DNA of 64,000 bases, taken from the NCBI GenBank assembly GCA_937927415.1, contig CALBDS010000004.1:248001-312000 (forward strand), read 5' to 3'. How positions within the stretch are numbered: the stretch's first letter is position 1; the number at the start of each line of letters is the position of its first letter. This DNA comes from an uncultured Rhodospirillaceae bacterium. GTDB lineage: Bacteria > Pseudomonadota > Alphaproteobacteria > Azospirillales > Azospirillaceae. The translations under genes were made by a program, and so were the position numbers. The notes beneath the pieces are model-generated. The model was not told the DNA's origin, searched no databases, and saw only the letters and a program-made list of their open reading frames with translations. Below, piece after piece: positions 1 through 8,742 of this stretch.

Positions 1-1806
1 ATCGGGGTTCACATAGGTGTCGCACAGGAAGAAGCTGCCCTTGGGCACGATCAGCATGTTCATGGCGGCGGCGGTGTTGACGCCGCGCTTCAGCCCGATG
101 ATGTCGAGGATGTGGTTGTAATACTCGCTGTAGCGGCCCGAGGTGCCGCAGAGCATGGCGTCGGCCTCGCCCCGGCGGACCATCAGGGCGCCGAAGACGG
201 CGGGCTGGGTGCGCACCACGTTCTGGGCGTGCTTGGGCGACACGCCGCGGCGGGCCAGCAGCGAGCGGTAGATTTCGGAATAATTGTGGGTGCGCAGGTC
301 GCGGGCGACCTCGATCACCTCGACATTCACATCCGGGCGCAGGCGCAGGCCGAGCGAGGCGATGTTGCGCTCGATGACCTCGCGCCGGCCGATGAGGATG
401 GGGAAGGCGATCTTTTCATCGACGGCGATTTGTGCGGCGCGCAGGATGCGCTCGTCCTCGCCCTCGGCGTAGACCACGCGGCGGGGATCCTTCTTGGCCC
501 GCTGCATCACCGGCTTCATGGCCAGGCCGGAGCGGAAGACGTACTGGGCCAACTGCTCGCGGTAGGCGTGGAAGTCGGTGATCGGGCGGGTGGCGACGCC
601 CGATTCCATCGCCGCCTTGGCGACCGCCGACGACACCTCGATGATGAGGCGGGGGTCGAAGGGCTTGGGCAGGATGTAGTTGGGGCCGAAGCGCAGATCC
701 TCGCCCATATAGGCGGCGGCGGCCACATCGGACGGTTCGGCCTGGGCCAGATTGGCGACCGCGTGGGTGGCGGCGATCTTCATCGCCTCGTTCACCGTGG
801 TCGCCCCCACGTCCAGCGCCCCGCGGAAGATGAAGGGGAAGCAGAGGACGTTGTTGACCTGATTGGGATAATCCGACCGGCCGGTGGCGATGATGGCGTC
901 GGGGCGGGCGGCGCGGGCCAGATCGGGCATGATCTCCGGCTCAGGGTTCGCCAGCGCCAGGACCAGCGGGCGATCGGCCATGCGCGGCAGCAACTCGGGC
1001 TTCAGCACCTTCGGCCCCGACAGGCCGAGGAACAGGTCGGCGCCGTCGATCACCTCGTCCAGCGTGCGGGCGGTGGTGTCCTGGGCGTAAGCGGCCTTGT
1101 AGTCGTTCATCGCCTCGTTGCGGTCCTTGTAGACCACGCCCACATGGTCCACCAGCCACACGTTTTCCCGGCGGATGCCGACGCTGACCAGCAGGTCGAG
1201 GCAGGCCAGACCGGCGGCCCCGCCGCCGGTGGAGACGACCTTGATGTCTTCCGGCTTCTTGCCCACCAGCTTCAGCCCGTTGAGGACGGCGGCCCCCACC
1301 ACGATGGCGGTGCCGTGCTGGTCGTCGTGGAAGACGGGGATATTCATGCGCTCGCGGCAGCGGCGCTCCACCTCGAAACAGGCGGGGGCGGCGATGTCTT
1401 CCAGGTTGATGGCGCCGAAGGTGGGTTCCAGGCGGACGATGGTGTCCACCAGCGCATCCACGTCCAGTTCCGCCAGTTCCAGGTCGAACACGTCGATGCC
1501 GGCGAATTTCTTGAACAGGACCGCCTTGCCCTCCATCACCGGCTTGGCGGCCAGCGGGCCGATGTTGCCGAGGCCGAGAACGGCGGTGCCGTTGGTGACG
1601 ACGGCGACCAGATTGGCGCGCGCGGTCAGTTCGGCGGCCTGGGACGGGTCGGCGACGATGGCGTTGCAGGGAGCGGCCACGCCCGGCGAATAGGCCAGCG
1701 CCAGATCGCGCTGGTTGGCCATGGGCTTGGTGGCCACGATCGCCAATTTACCGGGTTTCGGTTGACGGTGGTATTCAAGCGCCAGAGCGTCGAGATCCCC
1801 GGACAT
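1..1806 (-). CDS. maeB: NADP-dependent malic enzyme, MaeB type (3' end outside window)
   Basis: Oxidatively decarboxylates malate to pyruvate with reduction of NADP, in the cytoplasm. 602 codons are visible from the ATG at 1806; the C-terminus lies beyond the left edge. The malic-enzyme N-terminal domain carries YSPGVAAPC (about residues 39-47), the dinucleotide-binding domain carries STGGGAAGLAC (near residue 192), and a phosphotransacetylase-like C-terminal domain starts near residue 442 (VVYAEGEDERILRAA). This two-domain layout is typical of the roughly 750-residue MaeB enzymes, so about 150 residues are missing. GGGAGGAG just upstream of the ATG supports the start. It lies downstream of dctA on the same strand, behind a terminator, and would act on the malate that DctA imports. 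The fused phosphotransacetylase-like domain is usually regulatory (acetyl-CoA) rather than catalytic; that is family knowledge. Confidence 0.95.
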   Translation of the reverse strand, partial: MSGDLDALALEYHRQPKPGKLAIVATKPMANQRDLALAYSPGVAAPCNAIVADPSQAAELTARANLVAVVTNGTAVLGLGNIGPLAAKPVMEGKAVLFKKFAGIDVFDLELAELDVDALVDTIVRLEPTFGAINLEDIAAPACFEVERRCRERMNIPVFHDDQHGTAIVVGAAVLNGLKLVGKKPEDIKVVSTGGGAAGLACLDLLVSVGIRRENVWLVDHVGVVYKDRNEAMNDYKAAYAQDTTARTLDEVIDGADLFLGLSGPKVLKPELLPRMADRPLVLALANPEPEIMPDLARAARPDAIIATGRSDYPNQVNNVLCFPFIFRGALDVGATTVNEAMKIAATHAVANLAQAEPSDVAAAAYMGEDLRFGPNYILPKPFDPRLIIEVSSAVAKAAMESGVATRPITDFHAYREQLAQYVFRSGLAMKPVMQRAKKDPRRVVYAEGEDERILRAAQIAVDEKIAFPILIGRREVIERNIASLGLRLRPDVNVEVIEVARDLRTHNYSEIYRSLLARRGVSPKHAQNVVRTQPAVFGALMVRRGEADAMLCGTSGRYSEYYNHILDIIGLKRGVNTAAAMNMLIVPKGSFFLCDTYVNPD

Positions 1807-2029
1807 GATGGCTCCTCCCAGAATAACGTGAATCAGGTTAATTCAGGCGACCGCCTGTTGACGTGACCGAAGGCTTATACCGCAATCGGACCGGACCGGA
1901 AAGACGCACCCCGGCACGGGAGCGATGTGTTTCTGCAATAGCCGTGGCGGGAAACCGGCTCGGGCGAAACATTCGCCGCAATATTGGTAAGACCACGCGG
2001 CGAACAAGATGGAGAATTGGTCATACCAA

Positions 2030-2054
2030 ACAAAAATCCCTCCGGCGGAGGGAT
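2030..2054 (-). terminator. Rho-independent terminator after dctA
   Basis: Read on the minus strand, ATCCCTCC-GCC-GGAGGGAT forms a perfect 8-bp stem with a 3-nt loop followed by TTTTG. It lies about 80 bases past the dctA stop, on the correct strand. Confidence 0.75.
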
Positions 2055-2082
2055 GGGCGGGCGGGCCGGGCGGGGCGGGCGC

Positions 2083-2112
2083 CCCTTCCCCACCGGCCTT
2101 GGGGGAAGGGGT
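2083..2112 (-). terminator. Second GC-rich stem-loop after dctA
   Basis: CCCTTCCCC and GGGGGAAGGGG arms face each other about 20 bases past the dctA stop. There is no T-tract, so alone it would be a weak terminator. It may act with the stronger hairpin further downstream, or protect the mRNA 3' end. Confidence 0.4.
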
Positions 2113-2133
2113 TTGCCGCCGGGCCGCCGCCGG

Positions 2134-3438
2134 TCAGATGCGGGCCAGTTCCGGTTCCTTGAAATAGTCCTGGTACTCTTCGACGGCCTTCGACTCGTCG
2201 AATTCCTTTTCCATCTTGGCGACCACCACGGTGGCGACGCCGTTGCCGATCAGGTTGGTCAGCGCGCGGGCTTCCGACATGAAGCGGTCAACGCCCAGCA
2301 GCAGCGCCAGCCCCTCGACCGGCAGGGTGCCGGTGGCCGACAGGGTGGCGGCCAGGGTGACGAAGCCGCCGCCGGTCACCGCCGCCGCCCCCTTCGACGT
2401 CACCATCAGCAGGCCGAGGATGGTCAGTTCCTGCCAGATGGTCAGTTCGATGTTGAAGGCCTGGGCGATGAAGATCGCGGCCATGGACAGGTAGATCGAG
2501 GTGCCGTCCAGGTTGAAGGAATAGCCGGTGGGGATCACCAAGCCGACCACATGCTTGGAGCAGCCGAACCGCTGCATCTTTTCCATCATCCGCGGCAGCA
2601 CCGATTCCGACGAGGAGGTGCCGAGCACGATCAGCAGTTCCTGGCGGATGTAGCGGATGAAGTTCCACAGGCTGAAGCCATAGGCGCGCGCGATGGTGCC
2701 CAGCACGCCGAAGATGAAGATGAGCATGGTGATGTAGACCGCGGCCATCAACTGCCCCAGCGACAGCAGCGAGGCCACACCGTACTTGCCGATGGTAAAC
2801 GACATGGCGCCGAACGCACCCAGCGGGGCCACGCGCATCAGGATGCCGATCACCCCGAACAGGGCGTGCGCCACCTTCTCGAACATGTCCTCGACCGGCT
2901 TGCCCTTCTGGCCCATGGCCGACAGGGCCACGCCGAAGACCACGGCGAAGAACAGGATCTGGAGCATGTCGCCCTTCACGAACGCGCCGATCACGTTGTC
3001 GGGCACGATGTTCATGAAGAAATCGAGCGTACCGTGGGCGTGCGCCTCGTTGGCGTATTTCGCCACCGCGTCGGCCTTCAACTGGCCGGCGTGGATGTTC
3101 ATGCCGGCACCCGGCTTCAGCAGATTGACCACGATCAGGCCGATGGCCAGCGCGAAGGTTGTCACCACCTCGAAATACAGGATGGCCTTGCCGCCGACCT
3201 TGCCCACCTTTTTCATGTCGCCGATCGACGAGATGCCGGTGACAACGGTCAGGAAAACGATCGGCCCGATGACCATCTTGATCATCTTGATGAAGACATC
3301 ACCCAGCGGCTTCATTTCCACCGCCAGGGACGGATAGAAATGGCCGAGAATGACGCCAATGGTGATTGCCGTCAGAACCTGGAACGTCAGGTTGGTGTAA
3401 AGCGGCTTTTTCTTGGTCTGCTGTCCGTCGGGGGTCAC
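2134..3438 (-). CDS. dctA: C4-dicarboxylate/proton (or sodium) symporter DctA
   Basis: Inner-membrane carrier for succinate, fumarate and malate, of the dicarboxylate/amino acid:cation symporter (SLC1-like) family. The 434-residue length matches DctA. Visible family signatures include the N-terminal hydrophobic KKKPLYTNLTFQVL region, the GTSSSESVLPRMM serine-rich re-entrant loop and the downstream PTGYSFNLDGTSIY segment. I chose the GTG at 3438 because GAGGAG sits 7-9 bases upstream and the homologous N-terminus starts there; the frame stays open to 3600 but that extension overlaps promoter elements. It is divergent from dctBD, whose products should activate it through the sigma-54 promoter and enhancers at 3493-3600. 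A terminator follows. Its neighbour maeB would use the imported malate. Confidence 0.96.
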   Translation of the reverse strand: MTPDGQQTKKKPLYTNLTFQVLTAITIGVILGHFYPSLAVEMKPLGDVFIKMIKMVIGPIVFLTVVTGISSIGDMKKVGKVGGKAILYFEVVTTFALAIGLIVVNLLKPGAGMNIHAGQLKADAVAKYANEAHAHGTLDFFMNIVPDNVIGAFVKGDMLQILFFAVVFGVALSAMGQKGKPVEDMFEKVAHALFGVIGILMRVAPLGAFGAMSFTIGKYGVASLLSLGQLMAAVYITMLIFIFGVLGTIARAYGFSLWNFIRYIRQELLIVLGTSSSESVLPRMMEKMQRFGCSKHVVGLVIPTGYSFNLDGTSIYLSMAAIFIAQAFNIELTIWQELTILGLLMVTSKGAAAVTGGGFVTLAATLSATGTLPVEGLALLLGVDRFMSEARALTNLIGNGVATVVVAKMEKEFDESKAVEEYQDYFKEPELARI

Positions 3439-3492
3439 GGCCGTCTCCTCAAGGGTGATTGTGGGCCAATCGGCGTTTTGTTGCAGATGAAA

Positions 3493-3507
3493 GCAAGCCG
3501 CGTGCCA
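3493..3507 (-). promoter_or_regulatory. Sigma-54 (RpoN) promoter of dctA
   Basis: On the minus strand the site reads TGGCAC-GCGGC-TTGC, a perfect match to the -24/-12 consensus with GG-N10-GC spacing. Transcription would start near 3482, about 44 bases before the dctA GTG. DctA genes in rhizobia and pseudomonads are classic RpoN-dependent targets of DctD. Confidence 0.88.
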
Positions 3508-3546
3508 AATCCAAAACCCCGCGGTTCCGCCATCCCGGCGGGTCCG

Positions 3547-3564
3547 GTGTGCGGAAATCCACAC
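3547..3564. promoter_or_regulatory. Putative DctD enhancer site, promoter-proximal
   Basis: TGTGCG-GAAATC-CACACT, an imperfect copy of the perfect dyad at 3582-3599. Its centre lies about 75 bases upstream of the predicted dctA start point, the usual place for enhancers of NtrC-type activators. Confidence 0.6.
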
Positions 3565-3581
3565 TTTCCCCCGTTTCCAGA

Positions 3582-3599
3582 TGTGCGAAAATCCGCACA
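3582..3599. promoter_or_regulatory. Putative DctD enhancer site, promoter-distal perfect dyad
   Basis: TGTGCG-AAAATC-CGCACA is a perfect inverted repeat with 6-bp arms. Its centre is 34 bp (about three helical turns) from the proximal copy. Together they form a tandem activator-binding array between dctA and dctB. An ATG at 3581 overlaps this site, which argues against it being the dctB start. Confidence 0.7.
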
Positions 3600-3640
3600 C
3601 CGCGTTCCTATGTTGCGGTGCAAAACATCAGGGCGATGGT

Positions 3641-5437
3641 TTGATTAGGAAAATCGCGCAGTCCGCGCCATTTCCGTTCCGCATCAGCGGACCCTTCCGC
3701 CGCCATCCACGGCGGACGGCCGTGCTGTGCCTGGTCCTGGCGGCAGTGCTGGCCGGGGCGGCGGGCTGGGCGTGGGGGGACCGGCGGGCACGGGACGCGC
3801 TGGCCGAAACCGGCTGGGCGCGGGTGGCTCTGTATCAGGCCACCCTGCGGACGGAACTGGAAAAACACGCCGCCGTGCCGCTGGCGCTGGCCCAGGCCGA
3901 CGAGGTGGCGGCCCTGCTGTCCGCCGCCCCCGCCCCGTCACCGGCGGCGGTCGCCGCCCTGAACGCCAAGCTGCAGCGGATCGCCGCCGCCCTGTCGGCC
4001 TCCGCCCTTTATGTGATGAGGGCGGATGGGGTGACGGTGGCGGCGTCCAACTGGAACGCGCCGGACAGCTTCGTCGGGCGCAATTTCGCTTTCCGCCCCT
4101 ATTTCCACGACGCCATGGAACGGGGGGAGGGGCACCATTTCGCGCTCGGTACCACCTCGCTGGTGCCGGGTTTCTACACCGCCCATCGGGTGCGTGCGGA
4201 AAACCGCACATCCGATCCGCCGCTGGGGGCGGTGGTGCTGAAGGTGGGGTTCGAGGGGCTGGAAAGCGGCTGGCGGGCCGGGGCGGAAACGCTGGCGGTG
4301 TCGGACCGCGACGGGGTGGTGTTCATCACCACCACCGAATCCTGGCGCTACCGCCTGTTGCCCGGCACCCCCCGCCCGCCGGAAGACGGCTATGACACTC
4401 TGCCCTGGACCATGAACGGCGACGGCACGGTGACGGTGCGCGAAGAGGGGGGGCGGCACCGCTCCCTGCTCCAGACCGCGGCGGTGCCGGGGGGCGACTG
4501 GTCGCTGCACGTGCTGACCGCACTGGACCCGGTGCGCGGGGCGGCCCTGACCGCCGCCCTGCTGGCCGGGGGCGGTGCCGGCAGTGCCGGGCTGGCGGGC
4601 CTGCTGCTGGCCCAGCGCCGCCGCAGCCTGCGCGAACGGCTGGCGTGGCAGGACGGCGCCCGCCGCGACGCCGAACGCCGGGTGGCGGAGGCCACCGCCG
4701 AACTGCACGCCCGCGAAAACGATCTGGTGCAGGCGGCCAAGCTGGCGGCCCTGGGCCAGATTTCGGCGGGCATCGCCCACGAGATCAACCAGCCGCTGGC
4801 GGCCATGCGCACCTTCGCCGACAACGCGCGGGTGCTGCTGGAGCGGGGCAAGACCGCCGCCGTCGCCGACAATCTGGTGGAAATCGCCGGGCTGACCGAG
4901 CGCATGGCCACCATCACCCGCCAGTTGAAGGGCTTCGCCCGCCGGGCCGGCGGCACGCTGGCGCCGGTGGACGCTGACCGGGCGCTGCGCCAATCCCTGG
5001 CGCTGCTGGAAGCCAAGCTGCGCCGCCATGGGGTGACGGTGCGGCTGGACCGGCCCGGTGGCTCCGTCTGGGCGGTGGGGGAGGATGTGCGGCTGCAACA
5101 GGTGCTGGTCAACCTGATCTCCAACGCCGCCGACGCCGCCAAGGACCGCCCCGCCCCGGCGCTGGACATCGGCCTGATCCACGAAGGCGACGCCGTGGCC
5201 ATCAGCGTGCGCGACAACGGCCCCGGCATCGCCCCCGATGCCCTGCCCCGCCTGTTCGTGCCGTTCTTCACCACCAAGGATGCGGGCGACGGGCTGGGGC
5301 TGGGCCTGTCCATCAGCCACGGCATCGTCAGCGATTTCGGCGGCTGCATCGAGGCCGCCAACCACGCCGGCGGCGGGGCGGTGTTCACCGTCCGCCTGAA
5401 ACCCGCCGATCCCCCCGCTTCGGAGTTGCTGTCATGA
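3641..5437 (+). CDS. dctB: C4-dicarboxylate sensor histidine kinase DctB
   Basis: Membrane sensor kinase that detects periplasmic C4-dicarboxylates and phosphorylates DctD. A transmembrane helix at about residues 24-45 and another at about 299-325 flank a periplasmic double-PDC/Cache-type domain of about 250 residues. A coiled-coil linker leads to the H-box GIAHEINQPLAAM with phosphoacceptor His380, then the ATP-binding domain with N-box NLISNAADAA, G1 DNGPGIA and G2 GDGLGLGLS. The length of 598 residues from TTG 3641 fits DctB. The frame remains open from ATG 3581, but that codon lies in the predicted DctD site, so I prefer TTG 3641, preceded by AGGGCGATGG; the start is uncertain. The stop overlaps the dctD start (ATGA), implying translational coupling. 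It is divergent from dctA. Confidence 0.9.
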   Translation: MIRKIAQSAPFPFRISGPFRRHPRRTAVLCLVLAAVLAGAAGWAWGDRRARDALAETGWARVALYQATLRTELEKHAAVPLALAQADEVAALLSAAPAPSPAAVAALNAKLQRIAAALSASALYVMRADGVTVAASNWNAPDSFVGRNFAFRPYFHDAMERGEGHHFALGTTSLVPGFYTAHRVRAENRTSDPPLGAVVLKVGFEGLESGWRAGAETLAVSDRDGVVFITTTESWRYRLLPGTPRPPEDGYDTLPWTMNGDGTVTVREEGGRHRSLLQTAAVPGGDWSLHVLTALDPVRGAALTAALLAGGGAGSAGLAGLLLAQRRRSLRERLAWQDGARRDAERRVAEATAELHARENDLVQAAKLAALGQISAGIAHEINQPLAAMRTFADNARVLLERGKTAAVADNLVEIAGLTERMATITRQLKGFARRAGGTLAPVDADRALRQSLALLEAKLRRHGVTVRLDRPGGSVWAVGEDVRLQQVLVNLISNAADAAKDRPAPALDIGLIHEGDAVAISVRDNGPGIAPDALPRLFVPFFTTKDAGDGLGLGLSISHGIVSDFGGCIEAANHAGGGAVFTVRLKPADPPASELLS

Positions 5438-6801
5438 CCGCCCCCGTTCTGTTCGTCGATGATGAACGGCCCATCCGCATGGCCGGCACCCAGGCGCTGG
5501 AACTGGCCGGGTTCGATGTGACGGCGGTGGAGACGGCGGACCGGGCGCTCACCGGGCTGGGCCGCGATTTCGCCGGCTGCGTCGTCAGCGACGTGCGGAT
5601 GCCGGGCATGGACGGGCTGGCGTTGCTGGCGGCGGTGCGCGACCTCGACCCCGACCTGCCGGTGATCCTCATCACCGGGCACGGCGACGTGCCGATGGCG
5701 GTGCAGGCCATCCGCGACGGGGCCTATGATTTCCTGGAAAAGCCCTTCCCCTCCGACCGGCTGGTGGAGGTGGTGCGGCGCGCCACCGAAAAGCGGCGGC
5801 TGGTGCTGGACAACCGGCTTTTGCGGCAACAGTTGGCGGGCAAGCCGGGGACGGGGGGTGTGGCGTCCATCATCGGGCGCACGCCGGCCATCGAGCGGCT
5901 GCGCGCCACCATCGCCGCCGTGGCCGACACCGCCGCCGACGTGCTGATCCTGGGGGAAACCGGCAGCGGCAAGGAGATGGTGGCCCGCGCGCTGCACGCC
6001 GAAAGCCGCCGCCGCGCCCATCCCTTCGTGGCGCTGAACTGCGGCGCCATGCCGGAGAGCATCTTCGAATCCGAACTGTTCGGCCACGAGGCCGGCGCCT
6101 TCACCGGGGCCGCCAAGCGCCGGGTGGGCCGGCTGGAACACGCCAGCCGCGGCACCCTGTTCCTGGACGAGATCGAAAGCATGCCGATGGCGTTGCAGGT
6201 CAAGATGCTGCGCGTGCTCCAGGAACGGCTGGTGGAGCCGCTGGGGTCCAACGATCAGGTCGCGGTGGATCTGCGGGTGATCGCCGCCACCAAGGTGGAC
6301 CTGCGCGACGCCGCCAGCCGCGGCACCTTCCGCGAGGATCTCTATTACCGGCTCAACGTGGTGGTGGTGACGATCCCGCCGCTGCGGGCGCGGCGCGACG
6401 ACATCCCGCTGCTGTTCCAGCACTTCGTGGCCCAAGCCGCCCAGCGGTACGGCCGCGAACCGCCGCCGCTGACGCCGGAGCGCACCCACCGCCTGATGGC
6501 CCACGACTGGCCCGGCAACGTGCGCGAACTGCGCAACGCCGCCGACCGCTTCGTGCTGGGGCTGGCCGACAGCGTGGAGGGGCCGGCGTCCCCCGCCCCG
6601 CCCCGCCTGCCCGATGGAGGGGGTGCGGGCCTGTCGCTGGCCGAACGGGTGGACCTGTTCGAAAAATCGGTGATCGAAGGCGAACTGGCCCGCCGGAAGG
6701 GCAGCGTCAAGGCCACCATCGAGGCGTTGAACATCCCCCGCAAGACCTTCTACGACAAGCTGAAGCGCCATGGGCTGAGCCGTGATGATTTTGTCGAATG
6801 A
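5434..6801 (+). CDS. dctD: C4-dicarboxylate response regulator DctD (sigma-54 activator)
   Basis: NtrC-family activator of 455 residues. The receiver domain at about 1-120 has the acidic pocket in FVDDERP, phosphoacceptor Asp53 in VVSDVRMPG and the conserved lysine in EKPFPSD. The AAA+ domain at about 145-380 has Walker A GETGSGKE, the GAFTGA loop that contacts sigma-54 and Walker B GTLFLDEIES. The C-terminus is a Fis-type helix-turn-helix (KATIEALNIPRKTFYDKLKR). It should bind the tandem dyads at 3547-3599 and drive the sigma-54 promoter of dctA. It overlaps dctB by 4 bases. Confidence 0.95.
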   Translation: MTAPVLFVDDERPIRMAGTQALELAGFDVTAVETADRALTGLGRDFAGCVVSDVRMPGMDGLALLAAVRDLDPDLPVILITGHGDVPMAVQAIRDGAYDFLEKPFPSDRLVEVVRRATEKRRLVLDNRLLRQQLAGKPGTGGVASIIGRTPAIERLRATIAAVADTAADVLILGETGSGKEMVARALHAESRRRAHPFVALNCGAMPESIFESELFGHEAGAFTGAAKRRVGRLEHASRGTLFLDEIESMPMALQVKMLRVLQERLVEPLGSNDQVAVDLRVIAATKVDLRDAASRGTFREDLYYRLNVVVVTIPPLRARRDDIPLLFQHFVAQAAQRYGREPPPLTPERTHRLMAHDWPGNVRELRNAADRFVLGLADSVEGPASPAPPRLPDGGGAGLSLAERVDLFEKSVIEGELARRKGSVKATIEALNIPRKTFYDKLKRHGLSRDDFVE

Positions 6802-6811
6802 GTTTCGGCCC

Positions 6812-6839
6812 TTGGCACCCGGACGGGAATCTGTAGGCT
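6812..6839 (+). promoter_or_regulatory. Possible sigma-70-type promoter upstream of small acidic gene
   Basis: TTGGCA at 6812-6817 and TAGGCT at 6834-6839 are separated by 16 bp, about 60 bases before the ATG at 6898. Only a moderate match to consensus. Confidence 0.4.
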
Positions 6840-6897
6840 AGGGACCGAACGACGGCGAACCGCCCGGCCCACGGGCGGTCAGAGAAGGAAGAGCACG

Positions 6898-7170
6898 ATG
6901 TCAAACGTTCACAAGAAAGCCATGGAAGCGGTTCTGCAGGCGGCGGAGCTGGACATCGTGGGGACGCTGCAGGAGCGCGAGATCACCGACCGCAACAGCG
7001 AGGACGGTGACGAAGCGGTTCTCGACGTGGCGATTCTGCACGCCTACCGCATTTTCGTGCGCATCTGCGAGGAACAGGGGATCCCCGCGGACGCCGACCT
7101 GTTTGCCGAACTGGCCGACGATCTGGCCGAGGAACTGGCGGGCGAAGAGGCCGGCGACGATATGGAGTGA
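6898..7170 (+). CDS. Small acidic protein of unknown function
   Basis: A 90-residue cytoplasmic protein that I do not recognise. AGAAGGAAGAG lies directly before the ATG, supporting expression. The C-terminal third is rich in Asp, Glu and Ala (ELADDLAEELAGEEAGDDME), and the central part looks helical. There is no signal peptide, membrane segment or cysteine motif apart from one Cys. It stands alone between dctD and pyk, with its own putative promoter and a stem-loop behind it. Confidence 0.7.
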   Translation: MSNVHKKAMEAVLQAAELDIVGTLQEREITDRNSEDGDEAVLDVAILHAYRIFVRICEEQGIPADADLFAELADDLAEELAGEEAGDDME

Positions 7171-7227
7171 CGGGAGACCGTTTGGCCCCTCCCATCCCTC
7201 CCGAGTCGGGCCGCCGGTCCTTGAGTC

Positions 7228-7266
7228 GGGGAACGGTTCTCCACCCTTGCGGCGGTTCCCCGCTTT
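7228..7266 (+). terminator. Stem-loop between small acidic gene and pyk
   Basis: GGGGAAC (7228-7234) pairs with GTTCCCC (7255-7261), with GCTTTTC after it. The stem is 7 bp with a 20-nt loop, a modest terminator candidate about 60 bases beyond the upstream stop codon. Confidence 0.4.
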
Positions 7267-7296
7267 TCGACGATTGAACGGAAGGATCAGGTTTCC

Positions 7297-8742
7297 ATGA
7301 CACCGCCGCAGCCCCCCATCCGGCGCAACCGGCTGACCAAGATCGTCGCCACGCTGGGTCCGGCCTCGTCCACCCCGGCCATGATCCGCACCCTGTTCGA
7401 AGCGGGGGTGGACGTGTTCCGCCTGAACTTCTCCCACGGGACCCACGCCGACCACGGCGAACGGCTGGCCGCCATCCGCGCGGTGGAAGCCGAGCTGGGC
7501 CGCCCCATCGGCGTGATGGCCGACCTGCAGGGGCCGAAGCTGCGCATCGCCACCTTCGCCGACGGCCCCATCACCATAGCACCCGGCCACCGGCTGCGGC
7601 TGGACCTGTCGCGGGAGCCGGGGGACCTGACCCGCGTCGGCCTGCCCCATCCCGAGATCTTCGCGGCCATGGTGCCGGGGGCCGACCTGCTGCTGGACGA
7701 CGGCCGCGTGCGGCTGCGGGTGGAGGATTGCGGCGCCGATTTCGCCGACACCGTGGTCATCAGCGGCACCCGGCTGTCCGACCGCAAGGGCGTGAACGTG
7801 CCGGGCGTGGTGCTGCCCCTGTCGCCCCTGACAGCCAAGGACCGCGAGGATCTGGTCTTCGCGCTCGACCAGGGGGTGGATTGGGTGGCGCTGTCCTTCG
7901 TCCAGCGGCCCGAGGACGTGGCGGAGGCCCGCCGGCTGATCGCCGGGCGCGCCGCCCTGCTGTCCAAGCTGGAAAAGCCGCAGGCCATCCAGCACCTGGA
8001 CAGCATCATCGAACTGTCGGACGGGGTGATGGTGGCCCGCGGCGACCTGGGCGTCGAACTGCCGCCCGAGGATGTGCCCAGCATCCAGAAGCGCATCGTC
8101 CAGGAGGCGCGGCGCGCCGGCAAGCCGGTGATCGTGGCGACCCAGATGCTGGAATCCATGGTGTCATCCCCCGCCCCCACCCGGGCGGAGGCGTCGGACG
8201 TGGCGACCGCGGTGTTCGACGGGGCCGATGCGGTGATGCTGTCGGCGGAAACCGCCGCCGGCGCCTATCCGGTGGAAGCGGTGTCGTTCATGGACCGCAT
8301 CACCGGCAAGATCGAGCGTGACCCGCTCTACCGCGCCATCATGGACGCGCAGCAGCCGGAACCGGAACACACCGCCGCCGACGCCATCACCAGTGCGGCG
8401 CATCAGGTGTCGCACACCATCCAGGCGGCGGCCATCGTCACCTACACCACCAGCGGATCGACCACGCTGCGGGCGGCGCGCGAACGGCCGGAGGTGCCGA
8501 TCCTGTGCCTGACCTCCAGCCAGGACACGGCGCGGCGCCTGACCATGGCGTTCGCGGTGCATGGGGTGGTGATCGCCGACGTGACCAACTTCTCCGAAAT
8601 GGTCCAGACCGCCACCCGCACCGCCTTTGAACACCGTCTGGCGAGCGAAGGGCAGCGGCTGGTCATCACCGCCGGCGTGCCCTTCGGCACCCCCGGCAAC
8701 ACCAACATCCTGCGCATCGCCTGGGTCGAGGGAGCGGCGTGA
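7297..8742 (+). CDS. pyk: Pyruvate kinase
   Basis: Final glycolytic step, phosphoenolpyruvate + ADP to pyruvate + ATP, in the cytoplasm. The 481-residue length is standard for bacterial pyruvate kinase. Motifs in order: TKIVATLGPASS, DVFRLNFSHG, MADLQGPKLR, the catalytic-lysine segment LLSKLEKPQAI, the metal/phosphate segment VARGDLGVELP and ATQMLESM. A C-terminal alpha/beta domain follows from about residue 350. GGAAGGA precedes the ATG. The stop overlaps the start of the next gene (GTGA), so the downstream membrane protein may be co-translated. Together with MaeB it produces pyruvate in this neighbourhood. Confidence 0.97.
   Translation: MTPPQPPIRRNRLTKIVATLGPASSTPAMIRTLFEAGVDVFRLNFSHGTHADHGERLAAIRAVEAELGRPIGVMADLQGPKLRIATFADGPITIAPGHRLRLDLSREPGDLTRVGLPHPEIFAAMVPGADLLLDDGRVRLRVEDCGADFADTVVISGTRLSDRKGVNVPGVVLPLSPLTAKDREDLVFALDQGVDWVALSFVQRPEDVAEARRLIAGRAALLSKLEKPQAIQHLDSIIELSDGVMVARGDLGVELPPEDVPSIQKRIVQEARRAGKPVIVATQMLESMVSSPAPTRAEASDVATAVFDGADAVMLSAETAAGAYPVEAVSFMDRITGKIERDPLYRAIMDAQQPEPEHTAADAITSAAHQVSHTIQAAAIVTYTTSGSTTLRAARERPEVPILCLTSSQDTARRLTMAFAVHGVVIADVTNFSEMVQTATRTAFEHRLASEGQRLVITAGVPFGTPGNTNILRIAWVEGAA

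Larger units (their letters stand above)
1807..2133. other. Intergenic region between dctA end and maeB start
   Basis: 327 bases without a credible gene. It holds two stem-loops that can end dctA transcription (given separately at 2030-2054 and 2083-2112) and the 5' leader of maeB, with its Shine-Dalgarno sequence at about 1812-1819. I see no convincing maeB promoter hexamers. Short open frames here have no ribosome-binding sites or recognisable content. Confidence 0.6.

Noticed and set aside
112..1866. A 584-codon plus-strand open frame opposite maeB
   Set aside because: The minus strand reads as malic enzyme throughout; the plus frame is His/Gly/Asp-rich with no homology I recognise.
4390..6771. 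A 793-codon minus-strand open frame opposite dctB/dctD
   Set aside because: Both plus-strand genes have every expected catalytic motif; the antisense frame has none.
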